28,774 nucleotides of DNA from positions 1-28,774 of the IMG/VR virus record IMGVR_UViG_3300015165_000002. The stretch is one strand, 5' to 3'. Position 1 is the stretch's first letter. Each line of letters starts with the position of its first letter. Shown piece after piece: positions 1 through 5,820 of this stretch. The notes below the pieces were generated by a model that was not told where the DNA came from, searched no databases, and was given only the letters and a program-made list of their open reading frames with translations. Origin of the DNA: a virus. Made by a program: the position numbers and the translations under genes.

Positions 1-650
1 GGAATGCCCTTCGCCTCGTCGAACACGTACAGCAGGTGTGTGGCGTGGGCGCCCTCGATCGCCACGGCGTCATGGGACGCCATCGCCCACGCCTGGCCGT
101 GGGACAGCTTCAGCCGGGTCACCTGCATCTCCATGCGGGTGAAGGGCTCCCGGCCGAGATCGGTCCACCGGAGACGAGTGGCCCACTGGTGGATCTCGGG
201 CCAGAGGTAGTGCAGGAGCTGGCGGTAGACCGTGGCCGTGGTCGGGATCTTCCAGTCGATGCCCGCTTGATCCCTGGTGATGGCGAACCAGAGCACGGTC
301 AGCGCAGCGAGTGCAGTCTTCCCGGCGCCGTGGACCGATCGAACGGCCAGGCGACCAGCCACGGCCAGTTCGTCGAGGGCATCCCGCTGGTAGCCGGCCA
401 GATCCTTCCCGCCAGTCACCCCAGAGAAGTCCACGAACGCATCGATCCACCCGCACGGATCCATCAACCACGACTGGGACCTATCCCTGGCCATGACCGC
501 TTCGATGGCTTGGCCCATCAAGGCTCGCTCGTCGTCGGTAGCAGCCGTGGCTTTGGCAGCCATGGCCTCCTCGGACAGGCTCAGCAGATGCTCACCGAGC
601 GCTAGGAGGTCGATCGGGGCCTCATCACGAATGGTGCGCTGCCCGGCCAC
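1..650 (-). CDS. Terminase large subunit, N-terminal part (truncated by window edge)
   Basis: This is the ATPase motor that packages phage DNA. The reading frame continues past base 1, so only the N-terminal ATPase region is present. It shows a Walker A motif RSVHGAGKTA (about bases 310-340), preceded by SWLMDPCGWIDAF and YQRDALDELA, and a Walker B motif LLYVFDEAKGIP at the very left edge, an arrangement typical of phage terminases. The start is uncertain. GTG at 650 keeps the plausible N-terminal stretch DLLALGEHLLSL but lacks a good Shine-Dalgarno. ATG at 563 has GAGGAGG just upstream. The upstream portion overlaps the broken methyltransferase ORF in another frame, so the N-terminus may have been remodelled by a deletion. 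The nuclease domain lies outside the window. Confidence 0.88.
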   Translation of the reverse strand, partial: MAGQRTIRDEAPIDLLALGEHLLSLSEEAMAAKATAATDDERALMGQAIEAVMARDRSQSWLMDPCGWIDAFVDFSGVTGGKDLAGYQRDALDELAVAGRLAVRSVHGAGKTALAALTVLWFAITRDQAGIDWKIPTTATVYRQLLHYLWPEIHQWATRLRWTDLGREPFTRMEMQVTRLKLSHGQAWAMASHDAVAIEGAHATHLLYVFDEAKGI

Positions 651-712
651 TGACCGGCGGTCTTCACACCACCAGCGCCACAAAACAGGTCCAGCAGCCG
701 GGGCTTGCTCAC
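602..712 (-). pseudogene. Truncated C5-cytosine DNA methyltransferase (motif I only)
   Basis: A 36-codon ORF starts at GTG 712 in a 4-base GTGA overlap with the stop of the preceding gene, exactly as intact genes in this cluster do. Its first residues read SKPRLLDLFCGAGG, the SAM-binding motif I at the start of C5-cytosine DNA methyltransferases. Homology then stops, the sequence becomes unrecognisable and a TAG ends it at 604-602. C5 methyltransferases are normally 300 or more residues, so more than 90 percent of the gene is missing. The terminase reading frame overlaps its 3' half, which suggests a deletion that joined the methyltransferase start to the terminase N-terminus. The peptide cannot be catalytic; whether it is still translated is unknown. 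Confidence 0.75.
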
Positions 713-1173
713 AGCGCCCCCTCGGTCACAAGGGCGGCGGCCAGGTTGCGCAGCCGCTCGTTGGCGGCCTCAAGCTCCCGCACCCTGGCGATGAGAGCCA
801 CGATCTCCGACCGAGCCACCCCCATGGCCTCTTGGGCACCCAACCGAACAAGCGTTTCCGGGTCGGTGATGTTGCCTGGGTCGATGCCGGCCGCTAGTTC
901 CCGGTCGGCCTCAAGCTCCCGCACCCTCGCAATGAGGGCGGGCACGTCGGTGCGGGCGTGGGCGATGAAGGCGACGTTTGGCGCCGGATCTTCAAACTCG
1001 GCCCCACCTAGCTCCGCATTTTCTCCGCCGACCTCCCACGTCCAGTAGAACGCCTGCTCTCCTGGAGCAAAGTCGATCTCTGTATCGTTGAGATGCACCT
1101 CCCAGTTCCACGGTCCCGGCGTTGCCGCCTCCGCTCGGGCCTCAATGTCGTCCAGGTCGATGGGCTCGCTCAT
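709..1173 (-). CDS. Hypothetical protein with repeated AHARTDVPALIARVRELEA-type motif
   Basis: A 154-residue acidic protein. The chosen start, ATG 1173, gives MSEPIDLDDIEARAEA and a 4-base ATGA overlap with the preceding gene. The segments ATPGPWNW and FIAHARTDVPALIARVREL match a pattern I recall from many Streptomyces and actinophage proteins of unknown function. A second, related helix (EIVALIARVRELEAANERL) follows near the C-terminus, so this part is an internal duplication with heptad-like coiled-coil character. The family has no established activity. The gene sits directly before the methyltransferase remnant, and coupling (GTGA) would have fed ribosomes into that gene. Confidence 0.8.
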   Translation of the reverse strand: MSEPIDLDDIEARAEAATPGPWNWEVHLNDTEIDFAPGEQAFYWTWEVGGENAELGGAEFEDPAPNVAFIAHARTDVPALIARVRELEADRELAAGIDPGNITDPETLVRLGAQEAMGVARSEIVALIARVRELEAANERLRNLAAALVTEGAL

Positions 1174-1352
1174 GGGCAGTCGCAGAAACCTTGGCCGTGG
1201 CACAGATCGTCCACGCAGCCCCGCATGCCGCACCGGTAGCACAGGTCCTGGTCCCGGCCGTACAGCCCGTCCGTCTCCTGGTCGCAGAGCCAGCAGCGGC
1301 TACAGATGCCGTCGGCGGGGTCCTCGTAGTCAACGTCGATGGGCTCGCTCAT
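1170..1352 (-). CDS. Small cysteine-rich, probably zinc-binding protein
   Basis: A 60-residue protein with ten cysteines, arranged as CSRCWLC, LCYRCGMRGC, DLC and CDC. CxxC pairs like these usually bind zinc, so a small zinc-ribbon or knuckle protein is likely. It starts at ATG 1352 in an ATGA overlap with the previous gene and ends in an ATGA overlap with the next. Its first residues, MSEPIDVD, resemble the next gene's MSEPIDLD, and the DNA around both starts shares an 18-base stretch, which suggests local duplication or a shared initiation region. Function unknown. Confidence 0.75.
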   Translation of the reverse strand: MSEPIDVDYEDPADGICSRCWLCDQETDGLYGRDQDLCYRCGMRGCVDDLCHGQGFCDCP

Positions 1353-1576
1353 TCGAAAGGTCCTAGCCAGGTCGCCATGACGCTGGGACCTGCCAACCCT
1401 GCGCAGCGGTCACAGAAGGGCCAGCCCTCGCCGTACGGCTGTCCTACCTCGCCGACGAATCGGACCGGACCCTTGCCGCACAAGGCGGAGTTGGCGCCAT
1501 CCTTCTGCACGTGCCGCACATGCCTCGGCCGTTTGCCTGTCCTTGTTGCCACGGCGTAGGACTCAATGCGGGTCAT
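1349..1576 (-). CDS. Small protein with split CxxC zinc-binding pattern
   Basis: A 75-residue basic protein from ATG 1576 (MTRIESYAVATRTGKRP), chosen because it forms an ATGA overlap with the stop of the transglycosylase gene. An upstream in-frame start at 1615 would overlap that gene by 43 bases and is less likely. A cysteine at ALCGK and a pair at FCDRC form a Cys-x(n)-CxxC arrangement, compatible with a degenerate zinc ribbon. The segment RHVRHVQKDGANSALCG resembles small actinophage and Streptomyces proteins of unknown role. It ends in an ATGA overlap with the cysteine-rich gene downstream. Confidence 0.7.
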   Translation of the reverse strand: MTRIESYAVATRTGKRPRHVRHVQKDGANSALCGKGPVRFVGEVGQPYGEGWPFCDRCAGLAGPSVMATWLGPFE

Positions 1577-2103
1577 CTCGTAGCCGCCCATGGCGATGAC
1601 CCCGACGAGGCCCACAGCATGGCCGCTCGGCAGTCCTGCTCGGCAGGGGATGCGTTGGCGGCGCTACCCGTTCCGCCCATGGCATGCCACGTGGTATCCA
1701 ACATCTGCCACGCGCCCGAGGCAGTTGACGATGGGTTGCGGGCGGTGTAGTCGCCGCCTGACTCCCGCTGTCGGATGTAGTCCGGCGGGGTAGGCCCAGC
1801 GAAGGAGCACCCCCTGCCGGCGGCGACTGGCACAGCGCTCGGGCGGGAGGTACGTGGAGCCCGCTGGGGGCGACCTGTCGTGGGGGTGACAGGCACAGCC
1901 TCTGCAGGCTCCACGATCGTTGCCGCTGTGGTGGGCGGCGAGAAGCGCACCGGGTCACGGTTGGCGGCTGCCATCTCCCCCCGGTGGACGCTGCGACGTG
2001 GCTCGGGGCTGGGGTCGGTGGCGCCGATGGTCACCAGCGCCGCAGGCAGGGCGAACGCCCCGATGGCCGACAGCACCCGGACGACGGGTCTGGTGGGGGT
2101 CAC
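1573..2103 (-). CDS. Membrane-anchored or secreted transglycosylase-like (Rpf-like) protein
   Basis: A 176-residue protein. The start is GTG 2103, in a GTGA overlap with the Gly/Tyr/Asp-repeat gene. Residues 8-28 form a hydrophobic signal or anchor segment (VRVLSAIGAFALPAALVTIG). A Pro/Thr/Arg-rich linker follows to about residue 98, then a C-terminal lysozyme-like domain: PDYIRQRESGGDYTA, ASGAWQMLDTTWHAMGG, and AEQDCRAAMLWASSG. The glutamate at about 114 in the RESGGDY motif is the expected catalytic acid. The domain resembles resuscitation-promoting factor and transglycosylase families that cleave peptidoglycan glycan strands. It lies beside the terminase, far from the lysis cassette, so a role in DNA entry, virion assembly or host-wall remodelling is possible (inference). 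Confidence 0.8.
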   Translation of the reverse strand: MTPTRPVVRVLSAIGAFALPAALVTIGATDPSPEPRRSVHRGEMAAANRDPVRFSPPTTAATIVEPAEAVPVTPTTGRPQRAPRTSRPSAVPVAAGRGCSFAGPTPPDYIRQRESGGDYTARNPSSTASGAWQMLDTTWHAMGGTGSAANASPAEQDCRAAMLWASSGSSPWAATR

Positions 2104-2291
2104 CAGCCGTCGCCGTAGCCGTCGCCGCAGCCGTCGCCGTCGCCGTAGCCGTCGCCGTAGCCGTAGCCGTCGCCGTAGCCGTAGCCGTCGCCGTCGCCGT
2201 AGCCGTAGCCGGAGCCGTAGCCGGAGCCGGAGCCGTAGGTCGCCTGGCTGTCTTCGCCAAGCGAACCGACTAGCGCAACGACGCTGCCCAT
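2100..2291 (-). CDS. Small Gly/Tyr/Asp-repeat protein
   Basis: A 63-residue protein starting at ATG 2291, behind a strong Shine-Dalgarno (GAGGAGG, 4 bases before the ATG). A short head (MGSVVALVGSLGEDSQA) is followed by about 45 residues of alternating glycine with tyrosine, aspartate or serine, as in GYGYGDGDGYGYGDGYG, ending in GDGW. The composition is that of a disordered, low-complexity, possibly phase-separating or adhesive polypeptide. I do not recognise a family. The other two frames across the DNA repeat give Arg-rich or Ala/Thr-rich strings. This frame is preferred because it has the ribosome site, and because its TGA overlaps the GTG of the transglycosylase gene (GTGA). It overlaps the previous gene by 22 bases. 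Confidence 0.7.
   Translation of the reverse strand: MGSVVALVGSLGEDSQATYGSGSGYGSGYGYGDGDGYGYGDGYGYGDGYGDGDGCGDGYGDGW
2106..2237. repeat. Tandem hexamer repeat, 22 units of a GCCGTA/GCCGTC type
   Basis: About 132 bases are built from hexamers of the form GCCGTA, GCCGTC, GCCGGA or GCCGCA (plus strand). They lie inside the Gly/Tyr/Asp-repeat gene, where each hexamer encodes a GY, GD, GS or GC dipeptide. The unit is a multiple of three, so gain or loss of units keeps the frame and only changes repeat number. Confidence 0.95.
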
Positions 2292-2578
2292 TTGTCCTCC
2301 TCGGCATCGATGATCGCCACGGTGGTCAGGACGTGGAACTCGACGTGGCCAGCCGGGTCGAGCTTGGTCGTGGACGTGGGTCCGGTGACCAGCTCCCCGA
2401 TGCCCTTCGACGTGCCCCACACCCGGATGACGGAGGCGTCGTCGAGCGAGCACATGTCGCCGTCTCGGGACCAGCGCCCGACCATGACCCATCCTCGCTG
2501 GAGGATCACGATCTTGACGGTGGCGCATGACGCCTTCGGCACGTACGTGCACCCGTTGATGGTCACTTCTGGCTGCAT
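2270..2578 (-). CDS. Conserved phage hypothetical protein (RGWVMVGR...SVIRVWGTSKG type)
   Basis: A 102-residue protein starting at ATG 2578 with the upstream Shine-Dalgarno AGGGAG. It is the first gene after promoter module A. The motifs VILQRGWVMVGRWSRDGD, SVIRVWGTSKGIGEL and the segment around GPTSTTKLDPAG are typical of a small protein found in many phages and prophages of diverse hosts whose function is not known to me. No membrane segment or signal is visible. It ends 22 bases inside the next gene, which has its own ribosome site. Confidence 0.8.
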   Translation of the reverse strand: MQPEVTINGCTYVPKASCATVKIVILQRGWVMVGRWSRDGDMCSLDDASVIRVWGTSKGIGELVTGPTSTTKLDPAGHVEFHVLTTVAIIDAEEDKWAASLR

Positions 2579-2594
2579 GGCTTCTCCCTTTGTC

Positions 2595-2638
2595 GGTCGG
2601 TACTGACCATACTAACGCACCCTACGGGGCGGTGTCAC
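2595..2638 (-). promoter_or_regulatory. Promoter/leader module A
   Basis: On the minus strand GTGACA (2638-2633), an 18-base spacer and TAGTAT (2614-2609) form a sigma70/SigA-like promoter. TAGTATGG is followed by ACCGACC at 2601-2595, so the predicted transcript starts at or just before that motif, about 24 bases ahead of ATG 2578. The -35 lies inside the 3' end of the MazG-like gene. Seven related modules occur in the window. Confidence 0.75.
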
Positions 2639-2957
2639 GTTCAGCATCCAGCGCCGCCGCATGGCCACTGGTCGGATCTACCAGGATGGCAAGCTTGGCC
2701 CGAACCTCTCCGATCAGGTCAACCGCGGGGAACCACCGACCAAGCAGGACGAGCAGCGTTATGAGCACGTCTGCGCTCTCGCCTCCCACGTCGCCACCAC
2801 CCGTCGCCATGTTCCGGCCGAGTACGCCGTTGATGGCCCTGGCGACCTCGCCTGCTTCCTCACACGTCTTGAGGGCTACGTGCTCCATTCCGGCGTGAGG
2901 GAACCGCTGGCAGTGCCACAGCACGGCGGCGGTTTGTAGGTCGTCTAGTTCGCTCAC
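2622..2957 (-). CDS. MazG-like nucleotide pyrophosphohydrolase
   Basis: A 111-residue all-alpha protein starting at GTG 2957 in a GTGA overlap with the preceding gene. The motifs CEEAGEVARAINGV and GGESADVLITLLVLLGRW match the EExxE ... ExxD pattern with which MazG/dUTPase-like all-alpha NTP pyrophosphatases bind magnesium. Such enzymes hydrolyse (d)NTPs to monophosphates. Phage members are thought to adjust nucleotide pools or lower ppGpp-linked starvation signals. The length matches small single-domain MazG-like proteins. Its stop is followed within 10 bases by the -10 of promoter module A. Confidence 0.8.
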   Translation of the reverse strand: MSELDDLQTAAVLWHCQRFPHAGMEHVALKTCEEAGEVARAINGVLGRNMATGGGDVGGESADVLITLLVLLGRWFPAVDLIGEVRAKLAILVDPTSGHAAALDAERDTAP

Positions 2958-3871
2958 CGCTTCACCTTCTCACCACACTGTCCACATCCGTCTCCGAGTC
3001 GGCGACTGACGGGGTGGTGGCACTTGCCCTCGGGCTCGGGAGCGTGGCGCTTGTTCAGGCGCTGGATCGCTTCCGCCGTGCCACCACGGACGGTCGGAGG
3101 ACGCAGGCGGGGGAAACCAGGGGAGTTCCTGATCTCCCAGGCGCACTCGACCTTGACAGCGAAGTCCCGAACCTCTGTACCCTCCTCGGCGGACATGGCA
3201 GCTCCCAGCTCGGCCGGATCGTAGGACCGGAGCATGGCGAGGAACCGGGAGACGGCCATGCGCTCGGGGAGATTGCCCCACATCTCCTTCTCCTTGACCG
3301 CTGACTCCTCTCCGACCGTTCCGCCTCCTTCGGGAACCATCGTCTGAGGCTTGGCCCGAGGAGGCGAGGGGGTGCGCACGGGTGGAGCTGGGGGGCTCGC
3401 CTCCTCGGGGGCGTGGCTTCCGGTTTCGGCGCTCTCATCGCGAGTCACAGAACCGGAAGCGGTCGTGTCGATCGGCTCAAGTTCTCGGCGCCGGGCAGTC
3501 TGTCGCCGGGCCGCCTCACGCTGGGAGATCGGAGCCGAAGTGGGACGCGGTGTCCCGGACTGACCAGCACTTTCGCGCTCGGGGTTCGTCAATTCATGGT
3601 GATCGGCGCTCTCGACGGCGAGAGCGATTCGGCGGTTTCCTGTACGGACAGAGAAACCCCAGACGTCGAGGCAGTAGGACTCGAACGACGAGTGCCCGGC
3701 CCGGTACAGCCGGCGGTCGCGGATCTCCCGCAGAGCATCGCCGGTCTGTTCTCCCGCCGCCTTCTCGACCTTGCGGATCCTGGCTTCGAGCTGGCGTAGG
3801 TGCTTGGCCTCGGCAAGCGTCAGGCCCTCGGTGCCGTCGAGCCGGTGGGGTACTGGCGTCTGGTCGGCCAT
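2954..3871 (-). CDS. Putative DNA-binding protein with C-terminal zinc-binding tail
   Basis: A 305-residue protein. ATG 3871 is chosen because it overlaps the stop of the preceding gene (TAATG). The N-terminal region has LEARIRKVEK, ALREIRDRRLYR, SFESYCLDVWGFSVRTGNR and IALA. This pattern, in which an EIRDxxLYR helix is followed by SFExYCxxxWG and a helix-turn-helix-like RTGNRRI, is common in actinobacterial phage and mobile-element proteins and looks like a ParB/KorB-type DNA-binding helix. A long Pro/Ser/Arg-rich linker (about 110-200) follows, then a helical region and a C-terminal CHHP ... CGQC cluster that could bind zinc. A phage-encoded regulator is the best guess; the exact function is unknown. 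Confidence 0.7.
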   Translation of the reverse strand: MADQTPVPHRLDGTEGLTLAEAKHLRQLEARIRKVEKAAGEQTGDALREIRDRRLYRAGHSSFESYCLDVWGFSVRTGNRRIALAVESADHHELTNPERESAGQSGTPRPTSAPISQREAARRQTARRRELEPIDTTASGSVTRDESAETGSHAPEEASPPAPPVRTPSPPRAKPQTMVPEGGGTVGEESAVKEKEMWGNLPERMAVSRFLAMLRSYDPAELGAAMSAEEGTEVRDFAVKVECAWEIRNSPGFPRLRPPTVRGGTAEAIQRLNKRHAPEPEGKCHHPVSRRLGDGCGQCGEKVKR

Positions 3872-4230
3872 TACACGTACTCCTCGCTGCCCCAGGCGTG
3901 AGCACCTCGGGCACGCCAAGCAAACCGGTGCTTCGGCCACCACTGTTTAGGGTCGATCCCCAGGAACAGAGACGTAGGCGGCGGATCGTTCGGGACTACC
4001 TCGGGACCACGTAGACGCTCCCGCACTCTGCGGGCGATCTGCTCCAGCGACACGATCGAGGGATCGAAGAGCACCGATACGGTCACGGTGGCCTCTTTCA
4101 GGCCAGAACCGTAGGCCAACGACTTAGCGCCGAAGAATGCGTCGAACAGTTCGCTCGTCGTCATCCCGTCGCTGGTCGGCTTCGGGTAGGCCGCCTCGTA
4201 GATTCCGCCTCGGGATACTGTCTCTGCCAT
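3871..4230 (-). CDS. Hypothetical protein, 119 aa
   Basis: A soluble protein starting at ATG 4230, preceded by a GAGG ribosome site 5 bases upstream. It contains a predicted alpha/beta stretch (LKEATVTVSVLFDPSIVSL followed by EQIARRVRERLRG) and a Trp-rich tail (KQWWPKHRFAWRARG). I do not recognise the family. Its TAA stop overlaps the next ATG by one base (TAATG). The 68 bases upstream of it contain no gene, only a possible weak -10 (TAGGCT). Confidence 0.65.
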   Translation of the reverse strand: MAETVSRGGIYEAAYPKPTSDGMTTSELFDAFFGAKSLAYGSGLKEATVTVSVLFDPSIVSLEQIARRVRERLRGPEVVPNDPPPTSLFLGIDPKQWWPKHRFAWRARGAHAWGSEEYV

Positions 4231-4298
4231 CAGGACCTCGTTTCCTGGTCGAGCCCCGGCCGTTCGTCGCGGTGCGGGGCGATCTCTTTCCCGCCAGC

Positions 4299-4508
4299 CT
4301 ACCCGCCCTCAGGTGTCGACCTTCGGGCCACGATCCGGCGCACACCAGCGGCACTGAGGCCGGCCGCTTCGGCGATGGCTCGGTAGCTGGCGCCCTGGTC
4401 GTGCATCTGGCAAACCAGCCGATCCCGCCTTGCCGTCGCCCCTCGGGCCTGGCTGGCCCAGTGGGCAAGACCTCGGGCCGCGGAGGGGGACCACGTATCG
4501 GCGGTCAT
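4299..4508 (-). CDS. Small helix-turn-helix DNA-binding protein
   Basis: A 69-residue protein starting at ATG 4508 in an ATGA overlap with the leaderless gene. Its C-terminal half, QGASYRAIAEAAGLSAAGV followed by RRIVARR, is a clear helix-turn-helix of the sigma-region-4 or resolvase type, with AEAAGLSAAGVRRIV as the turn and recognition helix. The N-terminus (MTADTWSPSAARGLAHW) is probably a small extra helix. It resembles the HTH protein at 12374-12679, so the phage carries two related small HTH proteins. A regulatory role is inferred. Confidence 0.75.
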   Translation of the reverse strand: MTADTWSPSAARGLAHWASQARGATARRDRLVCQMHDQGASYRAIAEAAGLSAAGVRRIVARRSTPEGG

Positions 4509-4900
4509 ACCGCCACCTCCTGCCCGAGCAGGTGATCGGCACCGTCGAGGATGTCGGAGAGGACGATGGCTGCGTTGTTGGCGTAGGGCGAGCCACAGGT
4601 GGTGATGGTCCCGGCGTGCGATTCCAGCCACTCGATCCGCTCGCCGTGGCCCTGGGCGACCAGCTCGGCCCGGTGCGTGGCGCGACGAGCGTCCCGTGCA
4701 GCTACCCATGCCAACCGGTTCACTTCCCGCTCGACCGCTCCGGCAGCCCATCCGGTCGCCTTGGCGGCGCAACGTCGGCCCAGCTCAGCGATGGTGCCGT
4801 CGGTGTACCGGACGGTGAAGACCCGCCCGAGTTCCCGGCCGCATGCCTCGCACTGGCCCTGCGTGCTCGTGATTCCCGTCAGAGTTGCCGTGTTCGTCAT
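4505..4900 (-). CDS. Zinc-finger-like hypothetical protein from a leaderless promoter
   Basis: A 131-residue protein. ATG 4900 is preferred over GTG 4906 because the predicted transcription start coincides with the A of that ATG. The N-terminal region CEACGRELGRVF, then ELGRRCAAKATG, looks like a small zinc-binding fold of the kind seen in phage and plasmid proteins that recognise their own class of ribbon. The middle is rich in Arg/Ala helices (REVNRLAWVAARDARR), and the C-terminus (VLSDILDGADHLLG) is acidic. Family not recognised. It heads a chain that continues by ATGA coupling into the small HTH gene. Confidence 0.7.
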   Translation of the reverse strand: MTNTATLTGITSTQGQCEACGRELGRVFTVRYTDGTIAELGRRCAAKATGWAAGAVEREVNRLAWVAARDARRATHRAELVAQGHGERIEWLESHAGTITTCGSPYANNAAIVLSDILDGADHLLGQEVAV

Positions 4901-4903
4901 GTA

Positions 4904-4949
4904 CACATTGTACCCACTACCCCGCCAGGTTTCAACACAAAGTACCCAC
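4904..4949. repeat. Direct repeat CACAwwGTACCCAC flanking the promoter (possible operator)
   Basis: Two 14-base copies (12 of 14 identical) on the plus strand at 4904-4917 and 4936-4949, 32 bases apart, or about three helical turns. One overlaps the -10 and the other lies just upstream of the -35, as expected for an operator bound on one face of the helix. GTACCCAC recurs in a palindrome before the endolysin gene. Confidence 0.55.
4907..4935 (-). promoter_or_regulatory. Strong leaderless promoter (TTGAAA-N17-TACAAT)
   Basis: On the minus strand TTGAAA (4935-4930), exactly 17 bases, then TACAAT (4912-4907). This is the best sigma70/SigA match in the window. The base expected to be +1 is 4900, the A of ATG, so the mRNA should lack a 5' leader. 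Leaderless transcripts are common in actinobacteria. The -10 is embedded in GTGGGTACAAT. Confidence 0.8.
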
Positions 4950-4964
4950 CGACCCGAAGATTTC

Positions 4965-5630
4965 CTACTCCTCGACCACTTCGGCCACGTCGATGACCTC
5001 GCCTCCCGGCCCCAGTTCGGGGCGGTCCTCGCCGGCCTCGTCCCGAGCGGCTGCCCACTTGGCCATCAGGCCCTCTACCTGCAGCTCGACGGGGATGGGG
5101 CCACCACCGGGGCCGCTGTGCTCGTTGCGGGTCTTGGGCGCCCAGGCATCGAAACGGCGCTCTGCCACCCAGCGCAGGTTGGCCACGTCAGGCGGCCGGC
5201 GGATGGTCGTGACCTCCTCGGCGTAGATCGGCTCAGGGCGTCCGTCGGGGCCTTCCACGGTGCCGATGAGCTTGCGGGTCGTCCTCGTTTCGACCGATTC
5301 CGCCAGGCCAGCGGCCATCACGGAGCCGATCGTCCCGGTCTCGGCATGGCCCAATGCGCGGGCATACCGGTCCGAAAAACTGGCCAGGTAGCGATCCTTC
5401 TCCGTCAGCCTGTGACCCTTCGGGACCCGACCGTCGATCACCCGGCGCCCGTGGCGAAGGGAGGCGTACAGCGTCTCCTTGCTCACGCCTGCGGTAGCGG
5501 CGGCCGCTTCGGGGCGGTTGTTGCCCTCGATCAGGGCGATGATCCGATCGGCTACGTGGGGCACGTCGGGGCCGATGGCGAGGGGCCTACCTGACTTGCG
5601 CTTGGCCGGCGTCTGTTTCGTAGCTGGCAT
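4965..5630 (-). CDS. Probable terminase small subunit
   Basis: A 221-residue protein from ATG 5630. The N-terminus is basic (KQTPAKRKSGRPL), followed by a helix-turn-helix (AAAATAGVSKETLYASLRHG). The middle has the acidic/aromatic helix pattern of small terminases (RYLASFSDRYARALGHAE). Later come PPDVANLRWVAERRFDAW, close to the xWxAARWLERRxPxxW pattern usual there, and an acidic C-terminal tail (VIDVAEVVEE). Small terminases bind pac or cos DNA and load the large subunit. It is unusual that the large subunit starts about 4.3 kb and roughly ten genes downstream. No clear Shine-Dalgarno precedes the ATG, but TACCAT lies 7 bases upstream, so this gene might also be leaderless. An HTH regulator is the alternative. 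Confidence 0.65.
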   Translation of the reverse strand: MPATKQTPAKRKSGRPLAIGPDVPHVADRIIALIEGNNRPEAAAATAGVSKETLYASLRHGRRVIDGRVPKGHRLTEKDRYLASFSDRYARALGHAETGTIGSVMAAGLAESVETRTTRKLIGTVEGPDGRPEPIYAEEVTTIRRPPDVANLRWVAERRFDAWAPKTRNEHSGPGGGPIPVELQVEGLMAKWAAARDEAGEDRPELGPGGEVIDVAEVVEE

Positions 5631-5655
5631 GGCTTCGATGGTAGGCCAGGATGCG

Positions 5656-5820
5656 TTAGTGAGGGGGCAGGGCGGCTAGGCGTTGCTCCAACACCAGGCG
5701 CAGCATGGCAGCGATCAGGGCCGAGTCAGTGGCGCAGATCAGCGAACCGTCGGCGTTGATGATCGTGCTCGGGCCGGCGTGGCGGTCGCTTCGGTGCTCG
5801 CAGGGGATGTAGGTGCTCAC
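5656..5820 (-). CDS. Small hypothetical protein, 54 aa
   Basis: The GTG 5820 start overlaps the methyltransferase stop (GTGA). It begins VSTYIPCEHRSDRHAGPST and continues with INADGSLICATDSALIAAM and a Leu-rich helix ending LPPH. The two cysteines are isolated, so there is no obvious metal site. Coupling to the methyltransferase is the main support for it being a real gene. Function unknown. Confidence 0.6.
   Translation of the reverse strand: MSTYIPCEHRSDRHAGPSTIINADGSLICATDSALIAAMLRLVLEQRLAALPPH

Noticed and set aside
2106-2237. CRISPR-like repeat array
   Set aside because: The units are 6 bases with no spacers and lie inside a coding frame; this is a simple tandem repeat.
1880-2530. Plus-strand Arg/Ser-rich ORFs over the hexamer array
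   Set aside because: Any frame through the array gives a dipeptide repeat. Only the minus frame has a Shine-Dalgarno, a coupled stop and a following enzyme gene.
4599-5594. Plus-strand ORF of 331 codons across the small-terminase region
   Set aside because: It crosses the leaderless promoter and two minus-strand genes with motifs; no recognisable domain, so a GC-driven shadow.
5646-5660. Plus-strand TGCGTTAGTGAGG resembling the promoter box
   Set aside because: It points away from all genes, lacks a TANNNT -10 and has no ACCGACC downstream; probably chance.
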